64,000 bases of DNA, taken from JBFIHF01 sp964411125. Lineage in GTDB: Bacteria; Myxococcota_A; Bradymonadia; Bradymonadales; Bradymonadaceae. Shown one piece after another: positions 1-8,053 of the stretch. How positions within the stretch are numbered: the stretch's first letter is position 1; every line of letters starts with the position of its first letter. The stretch spans positions 22,857 through 86,856 of the forward strand of contig CAYPJU010000020.1 of NCBI GenBank assembly GCA_964411125.1, read 5' to 3'. The position numbers and the translations under genes are program-made. Under the pieces are notes generated by a model, which was not told the origin of the DNA, did not search any database, and saw only the letters and a program-made list of their open reading frames with translations.

Positions 1-1575
1 GCCGTGGGTGCCACGGCCGACCCCGATCCCCCAGCGCCGCCCGAGGTCGACGCAGTAGTTTTGGGCGACGTGCTCCAGCGACGCGATCGCGGTGTCGCGC
101 AGGGGGGGGTAGGAGACGTCTCCGTAGGACTGCGTGATGAGCACGAGGGTGCGGTGGGTGTCCGCGAACTCGGCGAACCCGACGTCCTTCAGCATGTACG
201 CGGGAGTGGCGCCCCTTCGCGCCACGACGAACGTGATCGGTAAGGGGACGGCGGGATCGTAGTTCCGGGGTACGTAGAGCCCGAAGGCGCTCGGGTCGTC
301 GTGTCGCGTTCGGAGCGGGTGGTCGGGGTCAGCGGCGAACCCACAGCCGTCGCTGGGCCGCGGAACGTACGCGGGAGGGGCCGACGCGTCCTCTCCGGCG
401 TCGACGTCACGGTCCAAAACCGCGGCGTCCGACGTCCCGTGCAGCTCGGGGTCGGGTGGCGGGGGGATCGAAGGGGTCGATGGCGGGTGTTCGCGCGGCA
501 CGGTCTCCGGTGGCGCAGCAGAATCTCCGTCGGGCCACAGGACCCAGACCCCCACCAGGAACATCCCTGCGAGGACGATGATCACGGGTAGGAGGAGCAG
601 GGAGTTCGCGGCGCGCGAGGGGCCGGCAGCCGCCGGCTTCACCCTCGGGTTGCGCTCGCGGGGTTGGGCGGTCCCTTCACGCAGGGTCAGCAACCGGTCG
701 GCGCCCAGCGTCAGGGTCGGATTGGGGTTCGCCACCAGCGCCCCCGCCCGACGAGAGATTTCGGCAGCGGTCGGTCGGGCGCTCGGGTCGACCGCGAGCA
801 TCGCAGCCACCAGTTCGTCGAGCGCGGGCGGGAAATCGGTCTCGGCCAGCCCTCGAACCTCGCTGACGCGGGGCGGTCGCTCGTGCTGCTTGGCGAGCAT
901 CACCTGCATCGCCGAGCCGCTCGATGCGAACGGTGGCTCGCCGCACAGCGCTTCGTAGAGCGTGGCCCCGAGCGCCCAGACGTCGGCGGGCGGTCCGACC
1001 CGGGCCCGCTTCGCCTGTTCGGGCGCCATGTAGTACGGGGTGCCGAGGATCGCGCCCTCCGCCGTCAGCGTGTGGTACTCGGCTTCGCTCGATCGCGCGA
1101 TCCCGAAATCGATCAAGACGGGGCGGAGGTCGCCCGCCGCGCCGACGAGGACGATGTTGTCCGGTTTCACGTCGCGATGGGTGATCCCGGCGATGTGCGC
1201 TGCATCGAGCGCGTCGGCGATCCGCTCGATCACGTACAGGCATGTCTTCCACGGCAGCGGTGCCCGCGACAGCGCGTCGAAAAACGACTCTCCGTCGATG
1301 TACTCCATCACGAGGTATGCGAGGCCGTGCGCGGGGTCGTGCCCGAAGTCGAAGACGTCGACGATGTTGGGGTGATGCAGCCCGGCTGCGAGCCGGGCCT
1401 CGCGTTCGAAGCGAGCGTCGGGGCCGTCCGTCTTCGTCACTTTCAGCGCGACCGGGCGTCCGTCGAGCGTGCGGGCGAGGTACACGGCCCCCATCCCGCC
1501 TTCACCGAGGAGACGCTCTACGCGGTAACGACCGGCGAAGGTCGCCCCGACGAGCTGAGGAGGAGAGAAGCTCAT
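1..1575 (-). CDS. Membrane Ser/Thr protein kinase with extracytoplasmic alpha/beta-hydrolase-like domain (3' end cut by window)
   Basis: The frame is open from an ATG at 1575 to the window edge, so at least 525 codons. Residues about 12-275 form a Hanks-type kinase: a Gly-rich loop (LLGEGGMGAVY), the VALK lysine, the catalytic loop HRDVKPDN, DFG, and GTPYYMAPEQ in the activation segment. A Pro-rich linker leads to one membrane segment at about residues 325-347. The remainder should lie outside the cytoplasm and resembles a PHB-depolymerase/esterase-type alpha/beta hydrolase (GLYVPRNYDP near its start). The place where a GxSxG nucleophile elbow is expected reads GVGRG, so the serine may be missing. 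It lies 27 bases downstream of the TSP3 gene and is probably the last gene of that operon. The ribosome site is weak. The kinase call is firm; the outer domain call is tentative. Confidence 0.9.
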   Translation of the reverse strand, partial: MSFSPPQLVGATFAGRYRVERLLGEGGMGAVYLARTLDGRPVALKVTKTDGPDARFEREARLAAGLHHPNIVDVFDFGHDPAHGLAYLVMEYIDGESFFDALSRAPLPWKTCLYVIERIADALDAAHIAGITHRDVKPDNIVLVGAAGDLRPVLIDFGIARSSEAEYHTLTAEGAILGTPYYMAPEQAKRARVGPPADVWALGATLYEALCGEPPFASSGSAMQVMLAKQHERPPRVSEVRGLAETDFPPALDELVAAMLAVDPSARPTAAEISRRAGALVANPNPTLTLGADRLLTLREGTAQPRERNPRVKPAAAGPSRAANSLLLLPVIIVLAGMFLVGVWVLWPDGDSAAPPETVPREHPPSTPSIPPPPDPELHGTSDAAVLDRDVDAGEDASAPPAYVPRPSDGCGFAADPDHPLRTRHDDPSAFGLYVPRNYDPAVPLPITFVVARRGATPAYMLKDVGFAEFADTHRTLVLITQSYGDVSYPPLRDTAIASLEHVAQNYCVDLGRRWGIGVGRGTHG

Positions 1576-1602
1576 GGAGAATGCGCGGCGACCCCGGGGG
1601 AC

Positions 1603-4600
1603 TCAGCGCCGACGTCGTCGCCGCCCGACGCCGAGGAGGGCGAGGAGGGCGAGGACGTAGGACCCGTCGAAGGAGCCCGAGCGTGCCGTCGAGCATGGCC
1701 CGCCCACGACGCGCAGCTCGGTCGGTTCGAAAGGATCGAGGTAGTCGGGAATCCCGTCCTTGTCCTCGTCACCGATCCCCTCGTCCGCGTCGAGGAGCCC
1801 GTCGTCGTCGGAATCGATGTCGCGGAAATCGGGGGTCCCGTCGAGGTCCGTGTCGACGGGGATCGATTCGAGCGACAGGTCGCCCGCCTCGGTCGTGTCG
1901 TCGATCCCGTCGCCGTCGGTGTCCGTGTCGCGGAAGTCGGGCACGCCGTCTTCGTCGGTGTCGACCGGGATGGGGTCGTCGTTCGGGTTCTCGATCTCGA
2001 ACGCGTCGGTGATCGTGTCGTCGTCGGAGTCGATGTCGATGTAGTCCGGATCGCCGTCTTCGTCGGTGTCGACGGGGTCGGTCTCGAGCGCCACGTCGCC
2101 TGCCTCTTCCGCGTCGATGAGGCCGTCGTCGTCAGAGTCGAGATCGAGGTAGTCGGGCGTTCCGTCTTCGTCGGTGTCGCGCGGCGTCGACGGCATGACG
2201 CCCGCTTCGAACTCGTCGGAGATCGTGTCGTCGTCGGAGTCGACGTCGAGGTAGTCGGGGGTGTCGTCCCCGTCGGAGTCGATCGGCGCGGTGTCGAGGT
2301 CGTCGTCCCCCGCTTCGACCGCGTCGGGGATGCCGTCGCCGTCGGAGTCGAGGTCACGCAGGTTCGGAGTTCCGTCCTCGTCGGGGTCGCCGTCTCCTTC
2401 CTCCTCGTCGGAGATCCCGTCGCCGTCGGTGTCGTCTTCGCAGCGGTCGCCGACACCGTCGTTGTCGCTGTCGATCTGGTTGCCGTTGGCGACGAAGGGG
2501 CAGTTGTCCACGTCGTCGGGGATCGTGTCCGCGTCGTCGTCCTCGTCGCACGCAGCGCCGGTCCCGTCCCGGTCGAGGTCGTCCTGCGATTCGTTCGGGA
2601 CGAGCGGGCAGTTGTCGGCGGAGTCGACCACGCCGTCGTCGTCGTCGTCGTCGTCACAGGCGTCGCCGAGTCCGTCGCCGTCGAGATCGGCCTGGTCGGG
2701 GTTGGGGGTCATGAGGCAGTTGTCGTCGCAGCCGGACACCTCCATGTCGGCACAGACGGTATCGCCGACCGTTCCCGAACCGTCCCCGTCATCGGGAACG
2801 CCGTCGACGTCGAAGTCGCCGGAACAGGCGTCGCCGACGCCGTCCTGGTCGGAGTCCGTCTGCGGGGTGTTGGGGACGAACGGACAGTTGTCGACGTCGT
2901 CGAGGATCGCGTCGTCGTCGTCGTCGGGGTCGCATGGGTCCCCCTGGCCGTCCATGTCGTTGTCGTTCTGATCGATGTCGGCGACGAGCGGGCAGTTGTC
3001 GACGCCATCGAGGATGCCGTCGTCGTCGTCGTCGTCGTCACACTCGTTGCCGTCTCCGTCGACGTCGGTGTCGAGCTGCGCGGGGTTGGCGGCGAGCGGG
3101 CAGTTGTCGACGTCGTCGAGCACTCCGTCGCCGTCGTCGTCGTCGTCGCAAGCGTCACCGCGCCCGTCGTTGTCGAGGTTCTCCTGGCCGGCGTTCTGGA
3201 CGAGGACGCAGTTGTCCGTGTCGTCGTTGACGCCGTCGTCGTCGTCGTCGAAGTCGCAGGCATCCCCCTGCATGTCGCCGTCGGTGTCGAGCTGCGCCGG
3301 GTTCGGGTCGTTGGGGCAGTTGTCGAGTGCGTCGGCGACGCCATCGGAATCGGCATCGCCGTCGCAGGCGTCCCCGACCCCGTTGTTGTCCTGGTCCGCC
3401 TGGCCGGGGTTGGCGACGAACGGGCAGTTGTCGGCTGTGTCGAGGACACCGTCGTTATCGTCGTCGTCGTCGCACGCGTTGCCGAGCCCGTCGCCGTCTT
3501 GATCCTCCTGGTCGGCGTTCGAGATCCGCGGGCAGTTGTCGACCGCGTCGTCGGCGCCGTCGTTGTCGTCGTCGTCGTCGCAGACGTCGCCGAGCCCGTC
3601 TCCGTCGAGGTTCTCCTGCCCGGCGTTCGAATCGGTGGGGCAGTTGTCGGTCGCGTCGGGGGCGCCGTCGCCGTCGTCGTCGGGATCGCAGACGTCGCCG
3701 AGGGCGTCACCGTCGAGGTTCTCCTGCCCGGGGTTTGCGTCGACCGGGCAGTTGTCGGACGTGTCGGCGATGCCATCGCCGTCGTCGTCGGAGTCGCAGG
3801 CGTCGCCGAGTCCGTCTCCATCGAGGTCGGCCTGGTTTGCGTTCGAGACGCCGGGGCAGTTGTCGGTGAGATCGGATACACCGTCGCCGTCGCTGTCCGG
3901 TTCGAAGCATCCCGTCGCGTCGCATGCGATGGGATCGCTGCGTAGCTGCGAGATGGTTCCGCCGGCACCGACGAGGTCGTCGTTCATCGTGGACGCGGTG
4001 TTGCCCGTTCCGAAGACGACCCGGAAGGGATCGCCGGGCTGCAGGCCGACACTCGCCAGCGCCGTCCAGGAGACGGCCCAGTCGAGGAATGCGTCGGCGC
4101 CGCCGCCGAACATCGACGTCGCGTTGGCGATCCGGGCGTTGGTGTCCGCCGCGAAGGTCTGCACCTGCGATTCCGCCGGGTCGGACGGCGAGCCCGAGAC
4201 GGTCTGCATCGTGTTGTTCCAGACGATGACGAGCTCGGGGTTTCCACCGTCGAGCGACACGAGCGCTTCGTAGTCGGCGGGGTCCTGGTCGAGGTCGAAG
4301 ACGGCGCCCCACGCGTGGCTCCGCAGCGACGGACCCTGGGCTGGGGAGGAGTCGAGCCGAATCCGGAAGTAGACCCATGTGGCGTCGGCGTGCATGAACG
4401 CCGCGGGTTGCGCGGCGGAGCCGACGGCGTCTCGCCATCCGGAGCTGTCACCGGCGAGGTCGCTGACGGCGACCTGGTTCTGCTTGACGGAGTACCACGT
4501 CGCATCGCCCGGGAACGTCTGCGCCGTCGCGTCGGACATACCGAGGGTCGCCGTGGCCACGAAGAGCACGACCGCGATCGGGTGAGCACATCGAATTCGT

Positions 4601-4608
4601 CGCATCAT
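1603..4608 (-). CDS. Secreted thrombospondin type 3 repeat protein with C-terminal sorting tail
   Basis: This is a 1001-residue surface protein. It starts with a signal peptide ending near ATAQ, followed by a globular region of about 200 residues. From residue about 225 come many Asp-rich calcium-binding TSP3 units of the form DxDGDGxxDxxDNCP. These pass after about residue 700 into a related unit with DSDGDGIPDAVEAG-like sequence. The C-terminus has a Cys, a hydrophobic stretch (VLALLALLGVG) and six arginines, matching the MYXO-CTERM-like sorting tail seen in Myxococcota. Its ATG overlaps the stop of the upstream OmpA-like gene (ATGA), so the two are translationally coupled. In family terms TSP3 arrays are Ca2+-loaded stalks. 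I infer a cell-surface stalk or adhesin that works with the OmpA-like partner. Substrate or ligand is unknown. Confidence 0.9.
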   Translation of the reverse strand: MMRRIRCAHPIAVVLFVATATLGMSDATAQTFPGDATWYSVKQNQVAVSDLAGDSSGWRDAVGSAAQPAAFMHADATWVYFRIRLDSSPAQGPSLRSHAWGAVFDLDQDPADYEALVSLDGGNPELVIVWNNTMQTVSGSPSDPAESQVQTFAADTNARIANATSMFGGGADAFLDWAVSWTALASVGLQPGDPFRVVFGTGNTASTMNDDLVGAGGTISQLRSDPIACDATGCFEPDSDGDGVSDLTDNCPGVSNANQADLDGDGLGDACDSDDDGDGIADTSDNCPVDANPGQENLDGDALGDVCDPDDDGDGAPDATDNCPTDSNAGQENLDGDGLGDVCDDDDDNDGADDAVDNCPRISNADQEDQDGDGLGNACDDDDDNDGVLDTADNCPFVANPGQADQDNNGVGDACDGDADSDGVADALDNCPNDPNPAQLDTDGDMQGDACDFDDDDDGVNDDTDNCVLVQNAGQENLDNDGRGDACDDDDDGDGVLDDVDNCPLAANPAQLDTDVDGDGNECDDDDDDDGILDGVDNCPLVADIDQNDNDMDGQGDPCDPDDDDDAILDDVDNCPFVPNTPQTDSDQDGVGDACSGDFDVDGVPDDGDGSGTVGDTVCADMEVSGCDDNCLMTPNPDQADLDGDGLGDACDDDDDDDGVVDSADNCPLVPNESQDDLDRDGTGAACDEDDDADTIPDDVDNCPFVANGNQIDSDNDGVGDRCEDDTDGDGISDEEEGDGDPDEDGTPNLRDLDSDGDGIPDAVEAGDDDLDTAPIDSDGDDTPDYLDVDSDDDTISDEFEAGVMPSTPRDTDEDGTPDYLDLDSDDDGLIDAEEAGDVALETDPVDTDEDGDPDYIDIDSDDDTITDAFEIENPNDDPIPVDTDEDGVPDFRDTDTDGDGIDDTTEAGDLSLESIPVDTDLDGTPDFRDIDSDDDGLLDADEGIGDEDKDGIPDYLDPFEPTELRVVGGPCSTARSGSFDGSYVLALLALLGVGRRRRRR

Positions 4609-6434
4609 TCGGTCACGTCCTCTTCGTCGAAGTTGAACCCGCCCCCGTCTTCGGCGGCCGGTTCGCTCGATGTTTCGTCTTCTGCGTCGTCGGCGACCCC
4701 CCCGGGGACCATTCGTTCCAGGACGATGTGTGCCGTCTCACTCTCTCCGGCCTTTCCTTGCGCACGAATGCGCCCGCCGGAGAGCCCCTTGTCGAGCAGA
4801 TACTGGCGTGCCGCTTCGGCCCGTGCCGACGCGGTCTCGCCGTCGGCCGCGGATACGTGCACGATCGCGCCGGTGTAGTCGCCGTGGTTCACGAGCGCCG
4901 AGGCCGCATGGTCGAGCGCCCGCTTGTCCGAAGACCGAAGGCGCGTGCCCGAAAACCGCAGCGGTTCCACGAAGGTGATGCCGGTTTCGGCGAGCACGAT
5001 CTTCGAGCCGCCGCTGTCGGGGCAGCCGTCGCTGTCGTCGCTGTCGTTGTAGTCCTCGGGGACCGCGACGCACTGGTCGACGTCGTCGAGGATCCCGTCG
5101 AAGTCGTTGTCGAGGTCGGGGCACCCGTCGTCGTCGCGGAAGCCGTCGAAGTCCTCGGGGACGTTCGGGCACGCCTCGACGTGATCGAAGGCCCCGTCGC
5201 CGTCGCTGTCCTGCGCGGGACAGCCGCCGAGCTCGGCGGGCCCCGCCTGGGACATGCACGTGTCTTCGTCGTCGAGGAGGCCGTCGCCGTCGTTGTCGGG
5301 GTCGGGGCAGCCGTCGTCGTCTTCGAACCCGTCCTTGTCTTCGAGCGCATCGGGGCACTTGTCGCGATCGTCGGAGACGAAGTCCTGGTCGTTGTCGTAG
5401 TCGATGCAGCCGTCGCCGTCTTCGAAGCCGTCCATGTCTTCGGCCTCGTTCGGGCATGCGTCGTCGGCGTTCTTGATGCCGTCCCCGTCGGAGTCTTGCG
5501 AGAACTTCGGGAGCCATTCGACGCCCGCGATCACGCGGAAGTCGGGTGCACCGACGTCGCCGGAGAGACCTGCCCCCGCGCCGGCGGTCAGCAAGAATTG
5601 CTCGCTCGCTCGAAACCGCGCCGCGAGCTGGCCTTCCATCGGTTGTCCGGACGCGTTGGGGCCGGGGGTCAGCGGCTCGGCGGGGTCGCGTCCTTCGGTC
5701 GTCACGATGTGCCCGAACAGGCTCGCCACCGCGTCGAGGTTGTCGAGGACCGAGACCTCGCCGGCGACCGCCCAGCGGAACATGTCGTCGGAGACGTACG
5801 TGATGGCGACCCTGCGGGGACGGAACTGGTAGCCGGCGTTGCCGAGGATTCGAAGGCGGCCGCTCGTCCAATCGAGCGCGATGCGCGGCTCGGCGCGAAA
5901 CGACCCTTCACCGGCGAACGATTCGCGCGAGCCGGTCGGCACATAGAGCGGCGCCAGAAAGCCGATGCCGAGCCCGCCGATCCGGTAGATGTGCGCCCGC
6001 GGGACGACGCGTAGGTCACCGATCGCGCGGCCGCTGGTGTCGGGGAAGTCGCCAAAGCCGTCCGACGTCTGCACCAGCGACAGCGGCAGCACGAAGCCGA
6101 GCTCGAATCGATCCCACAAGCCAAGCGCAGCGGCGAGCTCGGCGCGCAGGTTGTCGTCGATCAGCTTGTTGGTGATCTCGTCGTTCGTCTGGACCTGCAG
6201 CGTGTCGTCGGAGAAGTGCATCGTCAGGCCCGCCGATACCACCATGTGGCTCAGGGTGCCGCTCGAAGCGACGTTCAGCACGTTCTGCGTCTGTGCAGGC
6301 AGTGGCTCGAAGTGTTCCACCTGGAACGTCGCGTCGGAGCTGTAGGCCTGCTGCGCCGTCGCGTCGAACGCGATCAGCGAGAGCGCCGTCGCGGTGGCGA
6401 TCGTCGCCCATCGGGCGGCTCGCGTCGATTTCAA
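4605..6434 (-). CDS. OmpA-family outer-membrane protein with TSP3 linker, TTG start
   Basis: The protein is 609 residues from the preferred TTG start, which sits 4 bases after a perfect GGAGGAG. An upstream in-frame TTG at 6467 is less likely. A signal peptide ends near DATAQQ. Residues about 30-300 look like an outer-membrane beta-barrel with alternating hydrophobic strands. A TSP3 linker of about 170 residues follows (ACPNEAEDMDGFEDGDGC-type units). The last 110 residues align with the OmpA C-terminal domain (ETGITFVEPLRF..., RAEAARQYLLDKGL). The peptidoglycan-binding GHTD signature is replaced by VSAADGE, so canonical diaminopimelate binding is doubtful. It is the first gene of the operon with the TSP3 protein and the kinase. 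Expected in the outer membrane. Confidence 0.88.
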   Translation of the reverse strand: MKSTRAARWATIATATALSLIAFDATAQQAYSSDATFQVEHFEPLPAQTQNVLNVASSGTLSHMVVSAGLTMHFSDDTLQVQTNDEITNKLIDDNLRAELAAALGLWDRFELGFVLPLSLVQTSDGFGDFPDTSGRAIGDLRVVPRAHIYRIGGLGIGFLAPLYVPTGSRESFAGEGSFRAEPRIALDWTSGRLRILGNAGYQFRPRRVAITYVSDDMFRWAVAGEVSVLDNLDAVASLFGHIVTTEGRDPAEPLTPGPNASGQPMEGQLAARFRASEQFLLTAGAGAGLSGDVGAPDFRVIAGVEWLPKFSQDSDGDGIKNADDACPNEAEDMDGFEDGDGCIDYDNDQDFVSDDRDKCPDALEDKDGFEDDDGCPDPDNDGDGLLDDEDTCMSQAGPAELGGCPAQDSDGDGAFDHVEACPNVPEDFDGFRDDDGCPDLDNDFDGILDDVDQCVAVPEDYNDSDDSDGCPDSGGSKIVLAETGITFVEPLRFSGTRLRSSDKRALDHAASALVNHGDYTGAIVHVSAADGETASARAEAARQYLLDKGLSGGRIRAQGKAGESETAHIVLERMVPGGVADDAEDETSSEPAAEDGGGFNFDEEDVTE

Positions 6435-6445
6435 GGGTCTCCTCC
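6435..6445 (-). promoter_or_regulatory. Shine-Dalgarno site that sets the TTG start of the OmpA-like gene
   Basis: On the minus strand the bases GGAGGAGACCC lie directly before TTG at 6434. This near-perfect ribosome site selects that codon over the TTG 33 bases upstream, and it gives a signal peptide of normal length (n-region LKSTRAARW). Confidence 0.7.
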
Positions 6446-6907
6446 AAGACTTTGATATACGCCCCAAGCTTCGACCCGAAGTCCACGATCGTCAATTAAT
6501 GTTTCCAAAGTGATTGCGCGGAAACGGTTTGCGCGGGATTGCCGCCGCCGCGTTTCCGTGGCGCGGCGCTCCGCCGCCGTGTGGCCGCTTGGGAGTCTCA
6601 CCAGCTTCCGGGCCTGTCAGCTCGCTATCCTCGGTCGGTTTTCGCGCCGTTTTCGCGTCGAATACTCCGTCCCCGCCGAATGCGGCAGGGCGCTTCCCTC
6701 GGTCGGCTTTCGCGTCGGAGCGCTTCCCTCGGTCGGTTGTTCGTTTGTTCGCGCATGCCGTTCACGGACGCGCCAGACGGATAGCCGAAGCCGCGATGGC
6801 GAAGGTTCTCGCTGTCGTCGACCTGGCAAGTTAGTCGGCGCGTCCGATGAATTTTCAATCCATTTTTGGCGAGCTTCGTTGGAGTCGCACGTCCAACGGA
6901 GGCCGAT
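6446..6907. other. Intergenic region between divergent OmpA-like and secreted-protein genes
   Basis: No convincing gene lies here. Open frames on either strand have no ribosome site and change with each repeat copy. The stretch holds AT-richer sequence near 6490-6515 that may carry the minus-strand promoter, the left cluster of short repeats, and the leader of the gene that starts at 6908. I could not assign -35/-10 boxes with confidence. Confidence 0.5.
6621..6743 (+). repeat. Left cluster of short dispersed repeat (three copies)
   Basis: Copies share the core CCTCGGTCGGTTTTCGCG. Copy 1 core is at 6629-6646. Copy 2 spans 6681-6714 and has the longer form that begins TGCGGCAGGGCGCTTCCC. Copy 3 starts at 6718 with GAGCGCTTCCCTCGGTCGG. 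Copies 2 and 3 are 30 bases apart. Matching copies lie beyond the next gene at 7926-7999. Confidence 0.8.
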
Positions 6908-7852
6908 ATGAAGAAATGGATGGTGGCGATTCTCATAGCGCAGGGGTGCGCGGGTGTTCACGCGGCGGAAGATGGCGGCGTGCATGTCTTGGTGGTCGGG
7001 ACGCGGGTCGGTGTGCCGGCGCACGACGACGACCAATTTTACACGGAGCGGTGCTGGCGGGTCTGGGACGAACTTCGGAACGACGCAATCGCGGCCGGCC
7101 ACCTGCGCGACGTCGAGTCCCTGGAGTCGATGCGCTTCGACTGGCTGATGACGATGGACCGGCACGGCAGGCAATTGCCGCCACGTCTGCCGAGCGGTCG
7201 CTACGACTGGGACGACCGAGACTGGGGCTCCTGGGAGTACACCCACCAACATCCGACGATTCCGATGCGCTGCGGTCGCGACGTCACGAACGTCGAACTC
7301 AATCGCGGCGAGCCCCTCGTGTTTCGTGTCGAGCTCGACTCGTCGGTCGACGATATGACGATCGACTTGCTCTCGCTGGAAGCGGGCCGATGGAAAGCGG
7401 ACCTCGGCACAGCCCACATCACCGATGGCGTTGCGTTCACGCTGCCCGAAGCTGCTCGCGTCACCGGGTACCTCGAGGGGAGGAATGGTGTAGCCCCCAC
7501 CCCATCGGACTCGGTGCCCCTCACCGATTCCAATCTCTTCCTGCCGCACGTAGAGTTCGAGATTCCAGCCGGCGCACGTGAAGTCACGTTGAGTTTCACC
7601 GCGCGCCGTGAGGGACTCGCGCCCTACGAGACCCATTGGAACGAGCTGATTCCGGCGCTGCACGCATGCTACGACAGTCTGCCGCCGACCAAGAGCACGC
7701 GCCCCTCTCCGGTGCAAGGCGACGCGGTGGTCGTCCACTACACGGTCTCGATCGATGGCTTGGAGCAGCAGGTGGTCTCGGACCCGAGACGTCACCACCG
7801 AGATTCTCTGGAGCGGTGGCTCCGAAAGTGCGACCTCGCGGTGGACGGTTGA
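6908..7852 (+). CDS. Secreted protein of unknown function with truncated AgmX/PglI-like C-terminal tail
   Basis: The 314-residue product starts at the ATG that follows GGAGG by five bases; an ATG at 6866 has no ribosome site. A short signal peptide (MKKWMVAILIAQGCAGVHAA) is present. The middle is rich in aspartate and tryptophan with no motif I know. The last 70 residues (IPALHACYDSLPP..., GDAVVVHYTVSIDG..., LERWLRKCDLAVDG) resemble the C-terminal domain of AgmX/PglI-type myxobacterial proteins, where two cysteines bracket a small beta-alpha fold. The usual closing W-x-FP-like strand is absent, so the domain looks shortened. The gene stands alone between two clusters of a short repeat. It has no strand partner: the genes on both sides point the other way or converge. 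Confidence 0.7.
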   Translation: MKKWMVAILIAQGCAGVHAAEDGGVHVLVVGTRVGVPAHDDDQFYTERCWRVWDELRNDAIAAGHLRDVESLESMRFDWLMTMDRHGRQLPPRLPSGRYDWDDRDWGSWEYTHQHPTIPMRCGRDVTNVELNRGEPLVFRVELDSSVDDMTIDLLSLEAGRWKADLGTAHITDGVAFTLPEAARVTGYLEGRNGVAPTPSDSVPLTDSNLFLPHVEFEIPAGAREVTLSFTARREGLAPYETHWNELIPALHACYDSLPPTKSTRPSPVQGDAVVVHYTVSIDGLEQQVVSDPRRHHRDSLERWLRKCDLAVDG

Positions 7853-7895
7853 ACGGATGCTGCTTGCCCGTCGGTAAACCAGCGCAAGCCACAAG

Positions 7896-7999
7896 CCGAC
7901 CGAGGACGGGCACCTCCCCTTTCCATGCGGCAGAGCGCTTCCCTCGGTCGGTTTTTCGCGAAAGGGACAGAGCGCTTCCCTCGGTCGGTTTTCCGGAGC
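7896..7999 (+). repeat. Right cluster of short dispersed repeat (two direct copies plus an inverted core)
   Basis: Direct copies start at 7926 (TGCGGCAGAGCGCTTCCC...) and 7969 (AGAGCGCTTCCCTCGGTCGG). They are about 36 bases apart and match the copies at 6681 and 6718. The core also occurs inverted at 7896-7906 (CCGACCGAGGA). The stretch from 7853 to 8053 contains no gene I can support. Confidence 0.78.
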
Positions 8000-8053
8000 A
8001 TCGCGACGCTGACTGGCTGGCATCGGTGCACCGGAGGGCCGGCGGCAGCCACA

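Noticed and set aside
664..3945. Plus-strand open frame of 1093 codons opposite the kinase and TSP3 genes
   Set aside because: It mirrors the Asp codon repeats (GTCGTC) of the TSP3 gene, giving Val-rich low-complexity sequence with no ribosome site.
6621..7999. CRISPR array
   Set aside because: Spacing is irregular, there are only two to three copies per cluster, the spacers are very short, and no cas genes are present.
6617..8023. Minus-strand open frame that reads through both repeat clusters
   Set aside because: It covers the repeats and the antisense of the secreted-protein gene; the repeated peptide (KPTEGSAL-like) is translated repeat DNA.
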